From contig NZ_SPMZ01000025.1 of the NCBI RefSeq assembly GCF_012939995.1, positions 1 to 64,000 on the forward strand: 64,000 nucleotides of DNA, read 5' to 3'. Position numbers and translations under genes: made by a program. The stretch comes from Candidatus Competibacter phosphatis. GTDB lineage: Bacteria; Pseudomonadota; Gammaproteobacteria; Competibacterales; Competibacteraceae. The notes beneath the pieces were generated by a model, which saw nothing but the letters and a program-made list of their open reading frames with translations, searched no databases and had not been told where the DNA came from. Positions within the stretch are counted from its first letter, which is position 1. Each line of letters begins with the position of its first letter. Below are positions 9,111-18,171 of this stretch, one piece after another.

Positions 9111-9635
9111 ATGCCAGCCGTGCGAATGACGTTGCCACCGCGCGGTTTCACCCTGCTCGAAGTCATGGTCGTGATGTTGTTGATCGGCATCATGACCGGC
9201 TTTGCCCTGCTGTCGGTGGGCGGTGGGCCGAAGGAACGATTGGCGGAGGAAGGGCAACGGTTGGCGGCGCTGGTGGAACTGCACCAGCAAGAGGCCATCC
9301 TGCGCGGTGAGGTACGCGGTATTCGCTTTACTCGCACCGGTTACGCGATCCTGAGCCTGAACGAACAGGGCGAATGGCAACCACCGGCCGCCGCGACCAC
9401 CCTGGTTCAGCGCGAACTACCCAAGGACATCGTCCTTGGGCTTTGGATTGACGATCGGCCGGCGGCACTCGCCGCCACTGACCGGTTGCCGCAGGTGCTG
9501 CTGCTGGCCAGCGGCGAAGCCACCGAATTCGTCGCGGTATTTGGTTTCGCCGACGACCAGGGACCGGATGCACCCTTGTACCGAGTTGCCGGCGACGCTT
9601 TGGGGCGGCTAACAGCGGGCGCGGTGGAGCGATGA
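9111..9635 (+). CDS. gspH: Type II secretion minor pseudopilin GspH
   Basis: GspH is a minor pseudopilin thought to link the pseudopilus tip complex to the GspG shaft. The cleavage motif is PRG-FTLLEVMVVMLLIG, with Glu5 present. The rest is a beta-rich domain as in the family, ending at residue 174. The ATG at 9111 gives a 12-residue leader; an in-frame ATG at 9126 gives a 7-residue one and could be the true start. The stop overlaps the gspI start by four bases (ATGA). Confidence 0.9.
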   Translation: MPAVRMTLPPRGFTLLEVMVVMLLIGIMTGFALLSVGGGPKERLAEEGQRLAALVELHQQEAILRGEVRGIRFTRTGYAILSLNEQGEWQPPAAATTLVQRELPKDIVLGLWIDDRPAALAATDRLPQVLLLASGEATEFVAVFGFADDQGPDAPLYRVAGDALGRLTAGAVER

Positions 9636-10096
9636 AGCGCGCGACTGGTTTTACCCTGCTGGAAGTGCTGGTGGCGCTGGCGGTATTGGCCATCGCCATG
9701 GGCGCGGTCATCGGCGCGACCACTCAGAGCGTCAACACCGTCGGCGTGCTGCGCGATCGAACGTTCGCCAGTTGGGTCGCCCTCAATAAGGTCAACGAAC
9801 TACTGCTTGCCCCCACCGCCTGGCCTGAGGAAGGCTCGCGTAAGGGCGAGACCGAACTCGCGAATCGCGTCTGGCGCTGGGAAGCTCGTTTCGACAAGAC
9901 CGACGATCCCGACATGCGCCGCCTTGAGGTCACGGTGTGGGCCGGCGAAGGTGGACCAGTTCTGGGCAAGCTGGTGGCGTTCAAGGGTCGACCGCCGAAA
10001 AAGCCCCCGGCGGATCGGACCCAGCCCGAGGGCCAGACCCCCGAGCGCGAGCGTCCCTCGCCCGCATCGCCAAAGACGGCCGTTACCCCCTCATGA
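9632..10096 (+). CDS. gspI: Type II secretion minor pseudopilin GspI
   Basis: GspI is the central subunit of the GspI-J-K tip complex that initiates pseudopilus assembly. In this 154-residue protein the prepilin motif ATG-FTLLEVLVALAVLAIAMG is followed by the family-typical segment ASWVALNKVNELLL. The C-terminal 35 residues are unusually rich in Pro, Lys, Arg and Glu (PPKKPPADRTQPEG), a low-complexity tail not needed by the fold. The start overlaps the gspH stop and the stop overlaps the gspJ start, each by ATGA. Confidence 0.94.
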   Translation: MKRATGFTLLEVLVALAVLAIAMGAVIGATTQSVNTVGVLRDRTFASWVALNKVNELLLAPTAWPEEGSRKGETELANRVWRWEARFDKTDDPDMRRLEVTVWAGEGGPVLGKLVAFKGRPPKKPPADRTQPEGQTPERERPSPASPKTAVTPS

Positions 10097-10716
10097 AGAT
10101 CGCGGCGCGCGGCTTCACCCTGCTGGAATTGCTAGTCGCCCTGGCGGTGTTTGCCATCATGGCCATTGCCGCTTACGGCGGCTTGCGCAACGTCTTGTTC
10201 ACCCGAGCCGCCGTAGAGGAACAAAGCCGCCGGTTGGCGGCGGTTCAATTGGCGGTTTACCGCATGGAACAGGACGTCGAGCAAACCCTGGCGCGCGGTA
10301 TTCGCGACGAATACGGTGATCCTCAGCCCGCTCTGCAAGGCGGCGCGTTGGCCAGCGACGCGCTGACCCTGACCCGCGCCGGTTGGGATAACCCGCTCGG
10401 CCAGTCGCGCGCGACCCTGCAACGGGTCGCCTACCGGCTGCGCGAGGGCCGGCTATGGCGGCTACACTGGCAAGTCTTGGACCGAGGAGGGCTGATCGAG
10501 CCGCGTGAGACCTTATTGTTGGACCAGGTGCAAGAACTCAAGGTGCGGTTCTTGGATGCGGACGACGCTTGGCAAGACGACTGGCCACCGCCCGCCGCCA
10601 GCGACGATGGCGAAACCGAACGACGTGATTCCGTGGTCTTGCCTCGGGCGGTGGAAGTAAGTCTGACGCTGGAGGACTGGGGTGAAATCACTCGGCTGTT
10701 TCCTTTGGCCGGCTGA
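10093..10716 (+). CDS. gspJ: Type II secretion minor pseudopilin GspJ
   Basis: GspJ forms the tip complex with GspI and GspK. The 207-residue product from the ATG at 10093 has a short leader MKIAARG and then FTLLELLVALAVFAIMAIAA with Glu5. The C-terminal domain has the family sequence VAYRLREGRLWRLHWQVLDR. The open frame runs upstream into gspI, but the ATGA overlap at 10093 and the prepilin leader fix the start. It overlaps gspK by about 35 bases. Confidence 0.94.
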   Translation: MKIAARGFTLLELLVALAVFAIMAIAAYGGLRNVLFTRAAVEEQSRRLAAVQLAVYRMEQDVEQTLARGIRDEYGDPQPALQGGALASDALTLTRAGWDNPLGQSRATLQRVAYRLREGRLWRLHWQVLDRGGLIEPRETLLLDQVQELKVRFLDADDAWQDDWPPPAASDDGETERRDSVVLPRAVEVSLTLEDWGEITRLFPLAG

Positions 10717-11875
10717 TCCCGGCGTTGGATCGGTCGTGCCGCCGAGCAACCGTGTCGCGCGCACCGGTCATCAAGCCGGTGTGGCGCTGATCACCGTGCT
10801 GCTGATCGTTTTTCTTGCCAGCGTCACCGCCACCAGTTTGGCTACCTTGCAGCAATTGGCGATCCGTCGTAGCACTGTGCTCCAGCACCAGCAGCAGGCC
10901 CGGCTGTACACGCTCGGCCTTGAACAGTGGGCGATGGTCATTTTGGCGCGCGACCGTCAGGAAAACAAAATCGATCATCCCAACGAAACATGGGCCAAGC
11001 TGCCGCTGGTCCTGCCGGTCGAGGGCGGCGAGCTTTCCGGTCGGATCAGCGACCTGCAAGGTTGTTTCAACCTCAACAACCTATGGCAACCGGCATCGGG
11101 TGGACAGTCGCCCGACCCCGACGCGAATGATCGGGAGCGCCCCGCCGATGGAGGCGAGGAGCAGGAGACGGAATCGCAAACGGCGACGGAGGACCCCGCT
11201 GCGGAATCGTCGTCCGCCAAACCCAAGTCACCCGTCGAACCCAAGTCGCCCGCCAAACCCAAGCAATCGCAATCCAAACAAGGGCAGATCGACCAACCGC
11301 AGGTGCAAGCGCTGCAACGTCTGCTGGAAAGCCTCGAATTGAAACCGGAACTGGCTCAGGCGATCGTCGATTGGATTGATCCCGACCGGGACCCGTTATT
11401 TCCAAACGGGGCCGAGGACAGCGATTACACGGTATTGAATCCGGCGTACCTGGCCGCGAACCAGCCCTTTACCAGCGTTTCGGAACTGCGGCTGGTCAAG
11501 GGCGTGGACCGGGAAATTTACGATAAACTGGCCCCCTATGTCTGTGCCCTGCCGCCGGGCACCACGCTGAACGTCAACACCGCGCTGGCACCGGTGCTGG
11601 CGGCGCTGAGCGACGACGGTGTGGACGTGACCGAACTGAAACGTCTGTTGGAAACCCGACCCGACGAGGGTTATGACAAGGTGGACGATTTTTTGAACGC
11701 GGCCAATCTGACCGTGAACGCGGAGCTGAAAGCCCAACTCGGTGTCGCCAGCCAGTATTTTCTATTACGGGCCGAGGCGCGAGTGGGCGACGGCCGAGCC
11801 ATGCTATACAGTATGTTATTCCGCGACGAAAAAGGTGTCCGTGTCCTGCGGCGCGGTTTCGGCAACCAGGATTGA
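10682..11875 (+). CDS. gspK: Type II secretion pseudopilin GspK
   Basis: GspK caps the pseudopilus tip. A longer than usual N-terminal leader (about 34 residues from the ATG at 10682; GTG codons further in are alternatives) precedes GVALITVLLIVFLASVTATS, which as usual for GspK lacks Glu5. Helix-hairpin-helix-like SAM domains follow (PFTSVSELRLVKGVDREIYDKL). A Pro/Lys/Ser low-complexity insert (PKSPVEPKSPAKPKQ, about residues 180-205) interrupts the fold and also raises its length to 397. It lies between gspJ and gspL in the same operon. Confidence 0.93.
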   Translation: MKSLGCFLWPADPGVGSVVPPSNRVARTGHQAGVALITVLLIVFLASVTATSLATLQQLAIRRSTVLQHQQQARLYTLGLEQWAMVILARDRQENKIDHPNETWAKLPLVLPVEGGELSGRISDLQGCFNLNNLWQPASGGQSPDPDANDRERPADGGEEQETESQTATEDPAAESSSAKPKSPVEPKSPAKPKQSQSKQGQIDQPQVQALQRLLESLELKPELAQAIVDWIDPDRDPLFPNGAEDSDYTVLNPAYLAANQPFTSVSELRLVKGVDREIYDKLAPYVCALPPGTTLNVNTALAPVLAALSDDGVDVTELKRLLETRPDEGYDKVDDFLNAANLTVNAELKAQLGVASQYFLLRAEARVGDGRAMLYSMLFRDEKGVRVLRRGFGNQD

Positions 11876-11881
11876 GACGAC

Positions 11882-13066
11882 GTGCCTGCCCCGCTCTGTT
11901 TTTTCCGATTCGTTTCCGCCGATGAGGCGGAATGGCTGCGTCCCGACGGCGAGGTCCAGCGCGGTCCGTTGGCCGATCTGTCCAGCCAGAGCGACGGCGC
12001 GCGCCAGATACTGGTCGCGCCGAGCGAAGCGGTCACTTTGCATCGCTTGGCCCTACCCAGCCGCAAGCGTTCCACTTGGGCGCGGGCCGTGCCATTCGCC
12101 CTGGAGGATTATCTGGTCGAGGATATCGAGACGCTGCATTTTGCGCTGGGCGGCGCGGTGGATGGTGGCTATCTGCCGGTGGCGGTCGTCGATCGGATCT
12201 TGCTGAGCGCTTGGCTGGAAACTTGCGATCAAGCTGGCCTGACGCCGACTGCTGTCGTGCCGGACTCGTTGCTGCTGCCTTGGCAAAACGACGAGTGGAG
12301 CGTGCTGCTGGAAGCGCGGCGGGCGCTGGTGCGTACCGGCCGCTGGGAAGGCTTTGCCACCGAGCGCGACAATCTGGCGCTGTTGCTCGCGCAGGCGCTG
12401 GCCGAAGCCGGCGAAACCAAGCCTCGATGCCTGCGCGTCTGGGGAGCTCCCGCAACCGAACTGGCTGAAACAGAAGTCGAACCCAGCCTGGAAGATACGC
12501 CAAGCGAGCCGCTGGCGCTGTTCGCATCGGGTTACCAGCCAGCCACCGTTCTGAACCTGCTGCAGGGCGGTTACAGCCGGCAAGCGCATTGGGGCCGCTG
12601 GCTGCGGCCCTGGCGGGCGGCAGCGGCGCTGGCGGGAATGACGCTGCTGGTGCAGATCGCCGGGCAGGTGTACGACCATTGGCGGTTGCAACGGGAGGTT
12701 ACGGCGCTGCGGACCGAGATCGAACGGACCTTCAAGGATGCCTTGCCGGAGGCGACTCGGATCGTCAATCCCAAGGTGCAGATGGAAACCCGCCTGCGGG
12801 AGCTGGCGCCCAGCGGTGGCAGTGGTTTCCTGGAACTGCTCTACCAAGGCGCACAGCCACTGGCCCATTTTCCGAACGTCACTTTGCGCGGTCTCGGCTA
12901 CCGCGACGGGCAATTGGACCTGGCGCTGGAAGGAGGCGACCCGGCGGTGCTGGATCGGCTCCGGCAACAGTTCGAACGGCAACCGGGGCTGCGCATGGAT
13001 ATGCGTACCACCCAGCGGGAAGGCCAGATGGAGAGCAAGATCACGGTGAAAAGAGCGTCCTCATGA
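11882..13066 (+). CDS. gspL: Type II secretion assembly-platform protein GspL
   Basis: GspL connects the cytosolic ATPase GspE with the inner-membrane platform. The 394-residue protein has the actin-like cytosolic domain (conserved AVPFALEDYLVEDIETLHFA, about residues 65-84), a single transmembrane helix (AAAALAGMTLLVQIAG, about 245-260) and a periplasmic ferredoxin-like domain. It starts with GTG six bases after gspK. The stop overlaps the gspM ATG by four bases. The gspE gene for its partner is not in the window. Confidence 0.93.
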   Translation: MPAPLCFFRFVSADEAEWLRPDGEVQRGPLADLSSQSDGARQILVAPSEAVTLHRLALPSRKRSTWARAVPFALEDYLVEDIETLHFALGGAVDGGYLPVAVVDRILLSAWLETCDQAGLTPTAVVPDSLLLPWQNDEWSVLLEARRALVRTGRWEGFATERDNLALLLAQALAEAGETKPRCLRVWGAPATELAETEVEPSLEDTPSEPLALFASGYQPATVLNLLQGGYSRQAHWGRWLRPWRAAAALAGMTLLVQIAGQVYDHWRLQREVTALRTEIERTFKDALPEATRIVNPKVQMETRLRELAPSGGSGFLELLYQGAQPLAHFPNVTLRGLGYRDGQLDLALEGGDPAVLDRLRQQFERQPGLRMDMRTTQREGQMESKITVKRASS

Positions 13067-13551
13067 AAGCGTGGTGGGAAACCCTGAGCGCTCGCGAGCG
13101 CCTGTTAGTCATCGGGGGACTGGGGCTGACGCTGGCACTGCTGGGTTACGCGCTGGTGTGGGAGCCGTTTCGGACCAGCCATCGCCAACTCCAGCAGCGC
13201 GTCGCCGAGCAGCGCGCCGATCTAATCTGGATGCGGCAGGCCGCGCGGGAGGTCAAGCGCCTGAGCGGCAATGCCGGTACCAGCCCCACTCGCGACGGCC
13301 GCTCTCTGCTCACGCTGGTGGATCAGACCGCGCGGGCGGCGGGGTTGGCAAGCGCCCTGAAACGGGTTGCGCCCCAGGGCGAAGACAAACTGAGCGCACA
13401 ATTGGATGGGGTCGAGTTCGACAAACTGATCCCCTGGTTGGGGATGCTGGAGCATGATCACCGCATCGCCATCGTCAATTTGAGTATCGATCGCGCCAAT
13501 GCCACCGGGCTGGTGAATGCTCGCATCATCCTGCGGGAAACCCGGCCATGA
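13063..13551 (+). CDS. gspM: Type II secretion protein GspM
   Basis: GspM is the bitopic inner-membrane partner of GspL. From the ATG at 13063 the protein has 162 residues: a short cytosolic start (MKAWWETLSARERLLVIGG), a transmembrane helix at about 17-35, then a periplasmic domain with heptad-like character (LQQRVAEQRADLIWMRQAAR). The open frame extends far upstream inside gspL, but the ATGA overlap and the membrane topology fix the start here. Confidence 0.92.
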   Translation: MKAWWETLSARERLLVIGGLGLTLALLGYALVWEPFRTSHRQLQQRVAEQRADLIWMRQAAREVKRLSGNAGTSPTRDGRSLLTLVDQTARAAGLASALKRVAPQGEDKLSAQLDGVEFDKLIPWLGMLEHDHRIAIVNLSIDRANATGLVNARIILRETRP

Positions 13552-14309
13552 AGCGTTTCTTGGGTTACGGCCTGCTGGGGTTGCTGGCGTTTTTGCTGTT
13601 TCTGTTGCTGCGGGCTCCGGCCGGTTTGGTGGTCGGTCTGTTCGACGAGCGATTGCCCGGCCTCAATGTGCAAGCGGTGGATGGGACCGTGCTCAACGGT
13701 TCGGCCTGGGGCGTGAGCTGGCGCGATACGTCGATCGGAAAGCTGAATTGGAACTGGCGGCCATTCGTCCTGTTGAGCGGATGGCTGGAATTCAGGCTGG
13801 ACACCGATGATCCCGACGCTAAACTGATGGGAAACGTCGCGATAGGATGGGATCGCCAACTGCGGTTCCGCGATTTCAGTGGTCGCCTGCCGCTGGCCAA
13901 ACTGAGCGAATTGGCCGGCCAGCCCACCCCGCCACTGCGGGGAGTGGTGGAATTCGACCTGCGGGAATTGAAGCTGAACGCCGCCGGCCTGCCGCAATCG
14001 GCCGCTGGCGTGGTTCATTTGTTAAACTTACATATCATGCTGGGCCAACCGCTGAATCTTGGCGATTTCGTGGTGCAACTGAGTCCGGCAACACCGGAAG
14101 GCCTCCAGGGCGTGGTCAAGGACAACAACGCGCCGCTGGATCTGGCGGGCATCTTGAATGTATCGCCCGACCGTCGTTATCGTTTCAGCGGGTCGGCCGC
14201 TGTCCGTGATGCCGGCAACCAGGCTCTACGCCAGATGCTGAACCTGCTGGGGCCGCCCGGTGGCGACGGCCGCTGGAAGCTGGACTTTTCGGGTACCCTG
14301 GCCAAGTAG
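13548..14309 (+). CDS. gspN: Type II secretion protein GspN
   Basis: This 253-residue protein has an N-terminal membrane anchor (LLGLLAFLLFLLLRAPAGLV) and a periplasmic beta-rich domain. It has the family segments PGLNVQAVDGTVLNGSAWGVSW and LPPLRGVVEFDLRELKL-like (here PTPPLRGVVEFDLRELKL). GspN is present in only some type II systems and is often dispensable; its exact role is unclear. It closes the gspG-N run, again with an ATGA overlap. gspC, D, E and F must lie elsewhere if the system works. Confidence 0.9.
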   Translation: MKRFLGYGLLGLLAFLLFLLLRAPAGLVVGLFDERLPGLNVQAVDGTVLNGSAWGVSWRDTSIGKLNWNWRPFVLLSGWLEFRLDTDDPDAKLMGNVAIGWDRQLRFRDFSGRLPLAKLSELAGQPTPPLRGVVEFDLRELKLNAAGLPQSAAGVVHLLNLHIMLGQPLNLGDFVVQLSPATPEGLQGVVKDNNAPLDLAGILNVSPDRRYRFSGSAAVRDAGNQALRQMLNLLGPPGGDGRWKLDFSGTLAK

Positions 14310-14402
14310 GCCCCGCCGCCACGGGAGCGGTTTATTCCCCTCGATCCCGCAAGCACGCTCCAATCACGCGATCGCAAAGCAACAACCAGGGAGAAAACGT
14401 CG

Positions 14403-15648
14403 ATGCAACCACGACTGCGCGGATTATTGGCCCTTCTGGCACTGCTGATGTTGGCTGCCTGCGCCACCACCGAGCCAGCACCGTCTCCGATCAGGCTTCC
14501 AGCCAGCGCGAGCAAGCCCCCCGATGCGGCATTTCCAGCGCCACCGGAACTACAACCGCAGGTTGAATTTTGGAGCAAGGTCTATGGAGTCTGGGGGGCG
14601 CGGTCAGATCGCCCTGCACGACGACCGCTACATGGATGTCATCTACGGGGTGATTACCTTGCCCGGTCCAGTGGACGAAGGCCAAACCGCCGAACAAAAG
14701 AACTTTGCCAAGGAGCACTATGAAACCCTGAAGGAGCTGTTGCGCCAGGTGGAGTTCAAGTCGGCGGCCAACATCCCGCTGACGCCGGCCGAGCAGTCCT
14801 TGGCGAATTACATCCGCAAAAGCAGTGGTGGACCCGGTGCCATCGTCGGCGCCAGCGAACGGTTGCGTAGCCAGCGTGGTCTGCGCGAGCGCTTTAAGCA
14901 GGGTCTGGAAATCAGTGGCCGCTACGATGCGGCGTTCCGCAGCGTGTTCCGCGAGGCCGGCTTGCCCGAGGATCTGGCCTATCTGCCGCATGTGGAGTCG
15001 TCTTTTCAGAACCATGCCGCTTCTTCGGTCGGCGCGGTGGGCATGTGGCAGTTCATGCCGGGCACCGCGCGGCAATTCATGATGCTGAACGCGGCCGTGG
15101 ACGAGCGGCGCGATCCCGTGGCATCGGCGCAGGGTGCCTCTCGCTATCTGCGGGATGCTTACGACCGCCTGGGTAGTTGGCCGCTGGCGCTGACTTCGTA
15201 CAATCACGGCGTTGGTGGCATGCAACGCGCTCAGCAGGCTTTCGGCAACGATATTGGCGCCATCGTGCGGAGCTACTCGGGGTCCAATTTCGGGTTCGCG
15301 TCGCGGAACTTCTATACCGAATTTCTGGCGGCCCGCAATGTCGCCCGCAATCCCCAGCGGTTTTTCCCGGAGGGCGTCAGCTACGAACCTCCCCTCAACC
15401 TGGATCGGGTCCGGTTGCGGCAATCGGTATCCATGCCAATGTTAGCGAGTTATTACGAAGTTAACTCGTGGGAATTGATCGATCTGAACAAGGCATGGAA
15501 ACCCGCGGCGCAAGATGGACGGGTTGCGCTGCCGGCGGGAACCATGGTTTGGCTGCCGGCCGGGACGGTATTGCGCCTGACCCAGCGTGGCACCGCTGAC
15601 CGGGCGCTGGCGCTGGCCGAACCCGTCAGTACCGTTCGTCTGCGCTGA
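14403..15648 (+). CDS. Membrane-bound lytic murein transglycosylase, MltD-like, frameshifted
   Basis: This is an outer-membrane lipoprotein that cleaves peptidoglycan glycan strands. The N-terminal frame (from 14403) has a signal peptide and lipobox LMLAAC. The remainder lies in the next frame. Removing one base from the G6 run at 14593-14598 joins them as VYGVWG-RGQIALHDD and gives about 414 residues. The catalytic Glu lies in LAYLPHVESSF, followed by the goose-lysozyme-type motifs GAVGMWQFMPGTA and ALTSYNHGVGGM. A C-terminal LysM-like module (LASYYEVNSWELIDLNK) ends the protein. The frameshift is probably a read error. It is convergent with fimV, with a terminator between them. Confidence 0.9.
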
Positions 15649-15671
15649 TAACGCCCGGGTTTCCTCCCATG

Positions 15672-15698
15672 AAAAACCCCTCCTGTGGGGAGGGGGTT
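15672..15698 (-). terminator. Rho-independent terminator of fimV
   Basis: Read on the minus strand, AACCCCCTCC and GGAGGGGTT form a stem with one bulge around a 5-nt loop, followed by five T. It lies between the convergent transglycosylase and fimV genes. On the plus strand it has only two T after the stem, so it serves fimV best. Confidence 0.8.
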
Positions 15699-15720
15699 CC
15701 GATAACGCCAAGGCGGGACG

Positions 15721-17964
15721 TCAACCCAATTTCTTGAGCAATTCCCTGGCTTGTTGCTGTTGGGAGGCGGTGCCCTCTTGTAGTGCCTCCTCCAGCAGGC
15801 TGCGTGCTCCCACCTGATCGCCCATGTCCAGATAGGCCGTGGCCAAATCCAGTTTGGTTTCCACGTAATCGGCGACTGTTTCCCGATTGCCGCCGGGGGT
15901 TGACACGCTGTCAGCCCCCATCTTGCCAAGATCGAGCGATCCGTCGTCGATCCCCCGCAACTCCTCGTCCAGCTTCAGCGGTTCGATGGGTGCGCCGGGC
16001 TGCTCCAGTTCCTGGGTGATGTCGGTGAATTCGAATTTCCGGGAGGGTGGCGGCATGGACAGCGGTTCGATCTGGAGAGGCGTTGCCGGCGGCCGCGCCG
16101 TTGGCTCACTCACCAGATCGAACACGCCGGGTGCCTGCGGCGGGTTGACTGTTGCGCCCGATTCGGTCGGCCTCAGTTCCAATGGCGGCAAGTCGGTTTT
16201 CGACCGCGCGGTATTTTCCAACCCCAGGTCGCCAAAGTCGAAATCCAAGTTGTCCAGCCGCAGTTCGGAAGGCAGGTCTGCCTGGGGGGATTGAGCAGGC
16301 GCCTTGTCCGACGCCAGTTCCGCCGACAGGAATGGATTGGTGGCGGTGCGGGTTACCGAAGCCGTGGGAGGCTCCGTATCCGGCAAGCGCGGTGTTTCCA
16401 GTTTCTGCGTCGAGGCAGCGTCTTTTCCGCCCACCGGCGGGTCCCCCAGCCCGAAATCGATGTCCTTGAGCAGTTCATCAATGGGTTTGGGTGGCGTTGC
16501 CGCCGGTTTAGGTACGGCGGGTTTGGATGCTGCCGGCATGGTCTCAGTCTCGGTCGGGGTCGGGGCCGGGGGGACCGCCGAACTGGCGACGGCGGGCCTC
16601 GGCCGAACGGAACGAGATTCGCGGATCTGGGTGCGAGTCGTCGGCGCGGAAGATTCCTCCGGCGCGGGCTGCGGCTCGGCGATCGCTTCCGGTGGTTGAA
16701 TCGGCGGCTGTTTCGGCTTGGCGGGACGCCGCAACAGCGGCAGTAGCACCACTGCGGCCACCGCCAGCACGATCATGGCGAGGGCGATCCAGACCACTGG
16801 GTTGGCCAGCCAACTGAATTCGCTTTCCTCCGGTTGCACCACCGGTGGTTTGGCCACCGGCGGCGGCCGGACGAGCGCCGGTTCCGGTTGGGCCACGGGA
16901 GGTGGGGGTTCCGGCTGCGCGGCCGGTTGCACCTCGGACGTGGCGCCGGCCGGCGCTGGTAACGTCTCTCCCTCCGTTTGAGGGATACTGGTTTGAGGAA
17001 TGATCTCCCGCAACGGTTCGGCCGGCACCGGTAACGGTTGAGGCTCCACGGGCGGCGGTATCGTGGCAAGCGGCGGAGCCGGCTCCGGTGGCGAGATGGC
17101 CGCCGGTTGCGCGGTCGGCTCGACCGGTTGCGGCTCGACCGGTTGCGGCTCGATCGGTGGTTGCGGTTGGGTTGGGGCGGACTCGGTGGGTGCCGCTGCG
17201 GCCACATTCGGAACGGGTGGCGTGGGTCCGCCCTGCACGCCCAGCGCCTGCGGAGTCGGCACCTTGAGCACGGAACCCGCTCGCAGGACATTCGGGTTAC
17301 CGTTGACGAATGCTTCCGAATTGCCAGCCACCAGGATCGCCATCATTTCCGGCAGCTTGATGGTGGTCGAGGGGCGAACCTGGCTGGCAATCCCCATCAG
17401 CGTTTCACCGGATTTGACTGGCCCGTAAGACGTCGCCCCCTCGAAGCTGACCGGTGGGGCCGGCGGCAGCCCCGGAACCGGTGAGGCAGCGGCGGTGGGA
17501 TCGGCCGCGACCGGTGGTGGCGCCATGACCGGTGGCGGCGGTGGCGGCGGCAACCGACGGTTGGCATACAGTGCCGGATCAAGTTGGACTGGAAAGGCCC
17601 GTAGCAACCGGCCGCGTGGCCACGCCAGTTCCAGTAGCAAGGTAAAGTTGGGTTCGCGGAGTGGCTCGATCGAGGTGATCTTGAGAACGTTCGGACCGCC
17701 GGGCGGCGCCTGAACCGAGAAGCGCAGCTTCGATAGAAATTCATAGCGCTCGACCCCCGCCCAGTCGAACTCCTGTTGGCGCGGGACCTGGGCGGTCAGG
17801 CCGATCAATTCGACGGGGTTGCTGCTGATCAGGGGGATTTCGGCTTCGAAGTTCTGATTGAGCGCCGAGCGTACCTCAAGAGGGCCGACACCCAGGGCAA
17901 AGGCGCACAACGGTGCTACCAGCCCGGCCAAAAGGGATAGTCGGATTAATATCCTGGTCGGCAT
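15721..17964 (-). CDS. fimV: FimV/HubP-like polar peptidoglycan-binding protein
   Basis: FimV proteins are polar organisers that help type IV pili and type II secretion assembly. The chosen ATG (17964) has a GGAG site and yields a signal peptide (RLSLLAGLVAPLCAFA) and 747 residues. The order is: an N-terminal domain ALGVGPLEVRSALNQNFEAE, a LysM-like peptidoglycan-binding module (GPVKSGETLMGIASQVRPST, about residues 165-230), a Pro/Gln/Glu-rich linker with a small pentapeptide repeat, a transmembrane helix (about 395-417), an acidic cytosolic region, and a C-terminal TPR-like FimV domain (KLDLATAYLDMGDQVGARSLLEEAL). An earlier in-frame start lacks a ribosome site. Confidence 0.93.
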   Translation of the reverse strand: MPTRILIRLSLLAGLVAPLCAFALGVGPLEVRSALNQNFEAEIPLISSNPVELIGLTAQVPRQQEFDWAGVERYEFLSKLRFSVQAPPGGPNVLKITSIEPLREPNFTLLLELAWPRGRLLRAFPVQLDPALYANRRLPPPPPPPVMAPPPVAADPTAAASPVPGLPPAPPVSFEGATSYGPVKSGETLMGIASQVRPSTTIKLPEMMAILVAGNSEAFVNGNPNVLRAGSVLKVPTPQALGVQGGPTPPVPNVAAAAPTESAPTQPQPPIEPQPVEPQPVEPTAQPAAISPPEPAPPLATIPPPVEPQPLPVPAEPLREIIPQTSIPQTEGETLPAPAGATSEVQPAAQPEPPPPVAQPEPALVRPPPVAKPPVVQPEESEFSWLANPVVWIALAMIVLAVAAVVLLPLLRRPAKPKQPPIQPPEAIAEPQPAPEESSAPTTRTQIRESRSVRPRPAVASSAVPPAPTPTETETMPAASKPAVPKPAATPPKPIDELLKDIDFGLGDPPVGGKDAASTQKLETPRLPDTEPPTASVTRTATNPFLSAELASDKAPAQSPQADLPSELRLDNLDFDFGDLGLENTARSKTDLPPLELRPTESGATVNPPQAPGVFDLVSEPTARPPATPLQIEPLSMPPPSRKFEFTDITQELEQPGAPIEPLKLDEELRGIDDGSLDLGKMGADSVSTPGGNRETVADYVETKLDLATAYLDMGDQVGARSLLEEALQEGTASQQQQARELLKKLG
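17117..17161. repeat. 15-bp tandem repeat inside fimV
   Basis: GGCTCGACCGGTTGC occurs twice exactly (17117-17131, 17132-17146) and a third time with changes (17147-17161). On the coding strand it encodes the pentapeptide QPVEP in the periplasmic proline-rich linker. Unit number may vary between strains without breaking the frame. Confidence 0.8.
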
Positions 17965-18171
17965 GGACTGTCTCCATTCCGCCGCCGGAGCGTCGCGGTG
18001 CCGGCGGGATTGGCTTGGATGTCGCCACCGGCGCATCGAGCCGGCGGCCTTCCCGCTTCGAGATCTCTCGAAGCTTCCCCTTAAAGATACTCCTTAATGC
18101 AGAGGATTTCCGCGATTTGGATGTAGTTTCGAGAACCGGCACGCGGGCGGAAAACGATCGATGGGGAGAAA

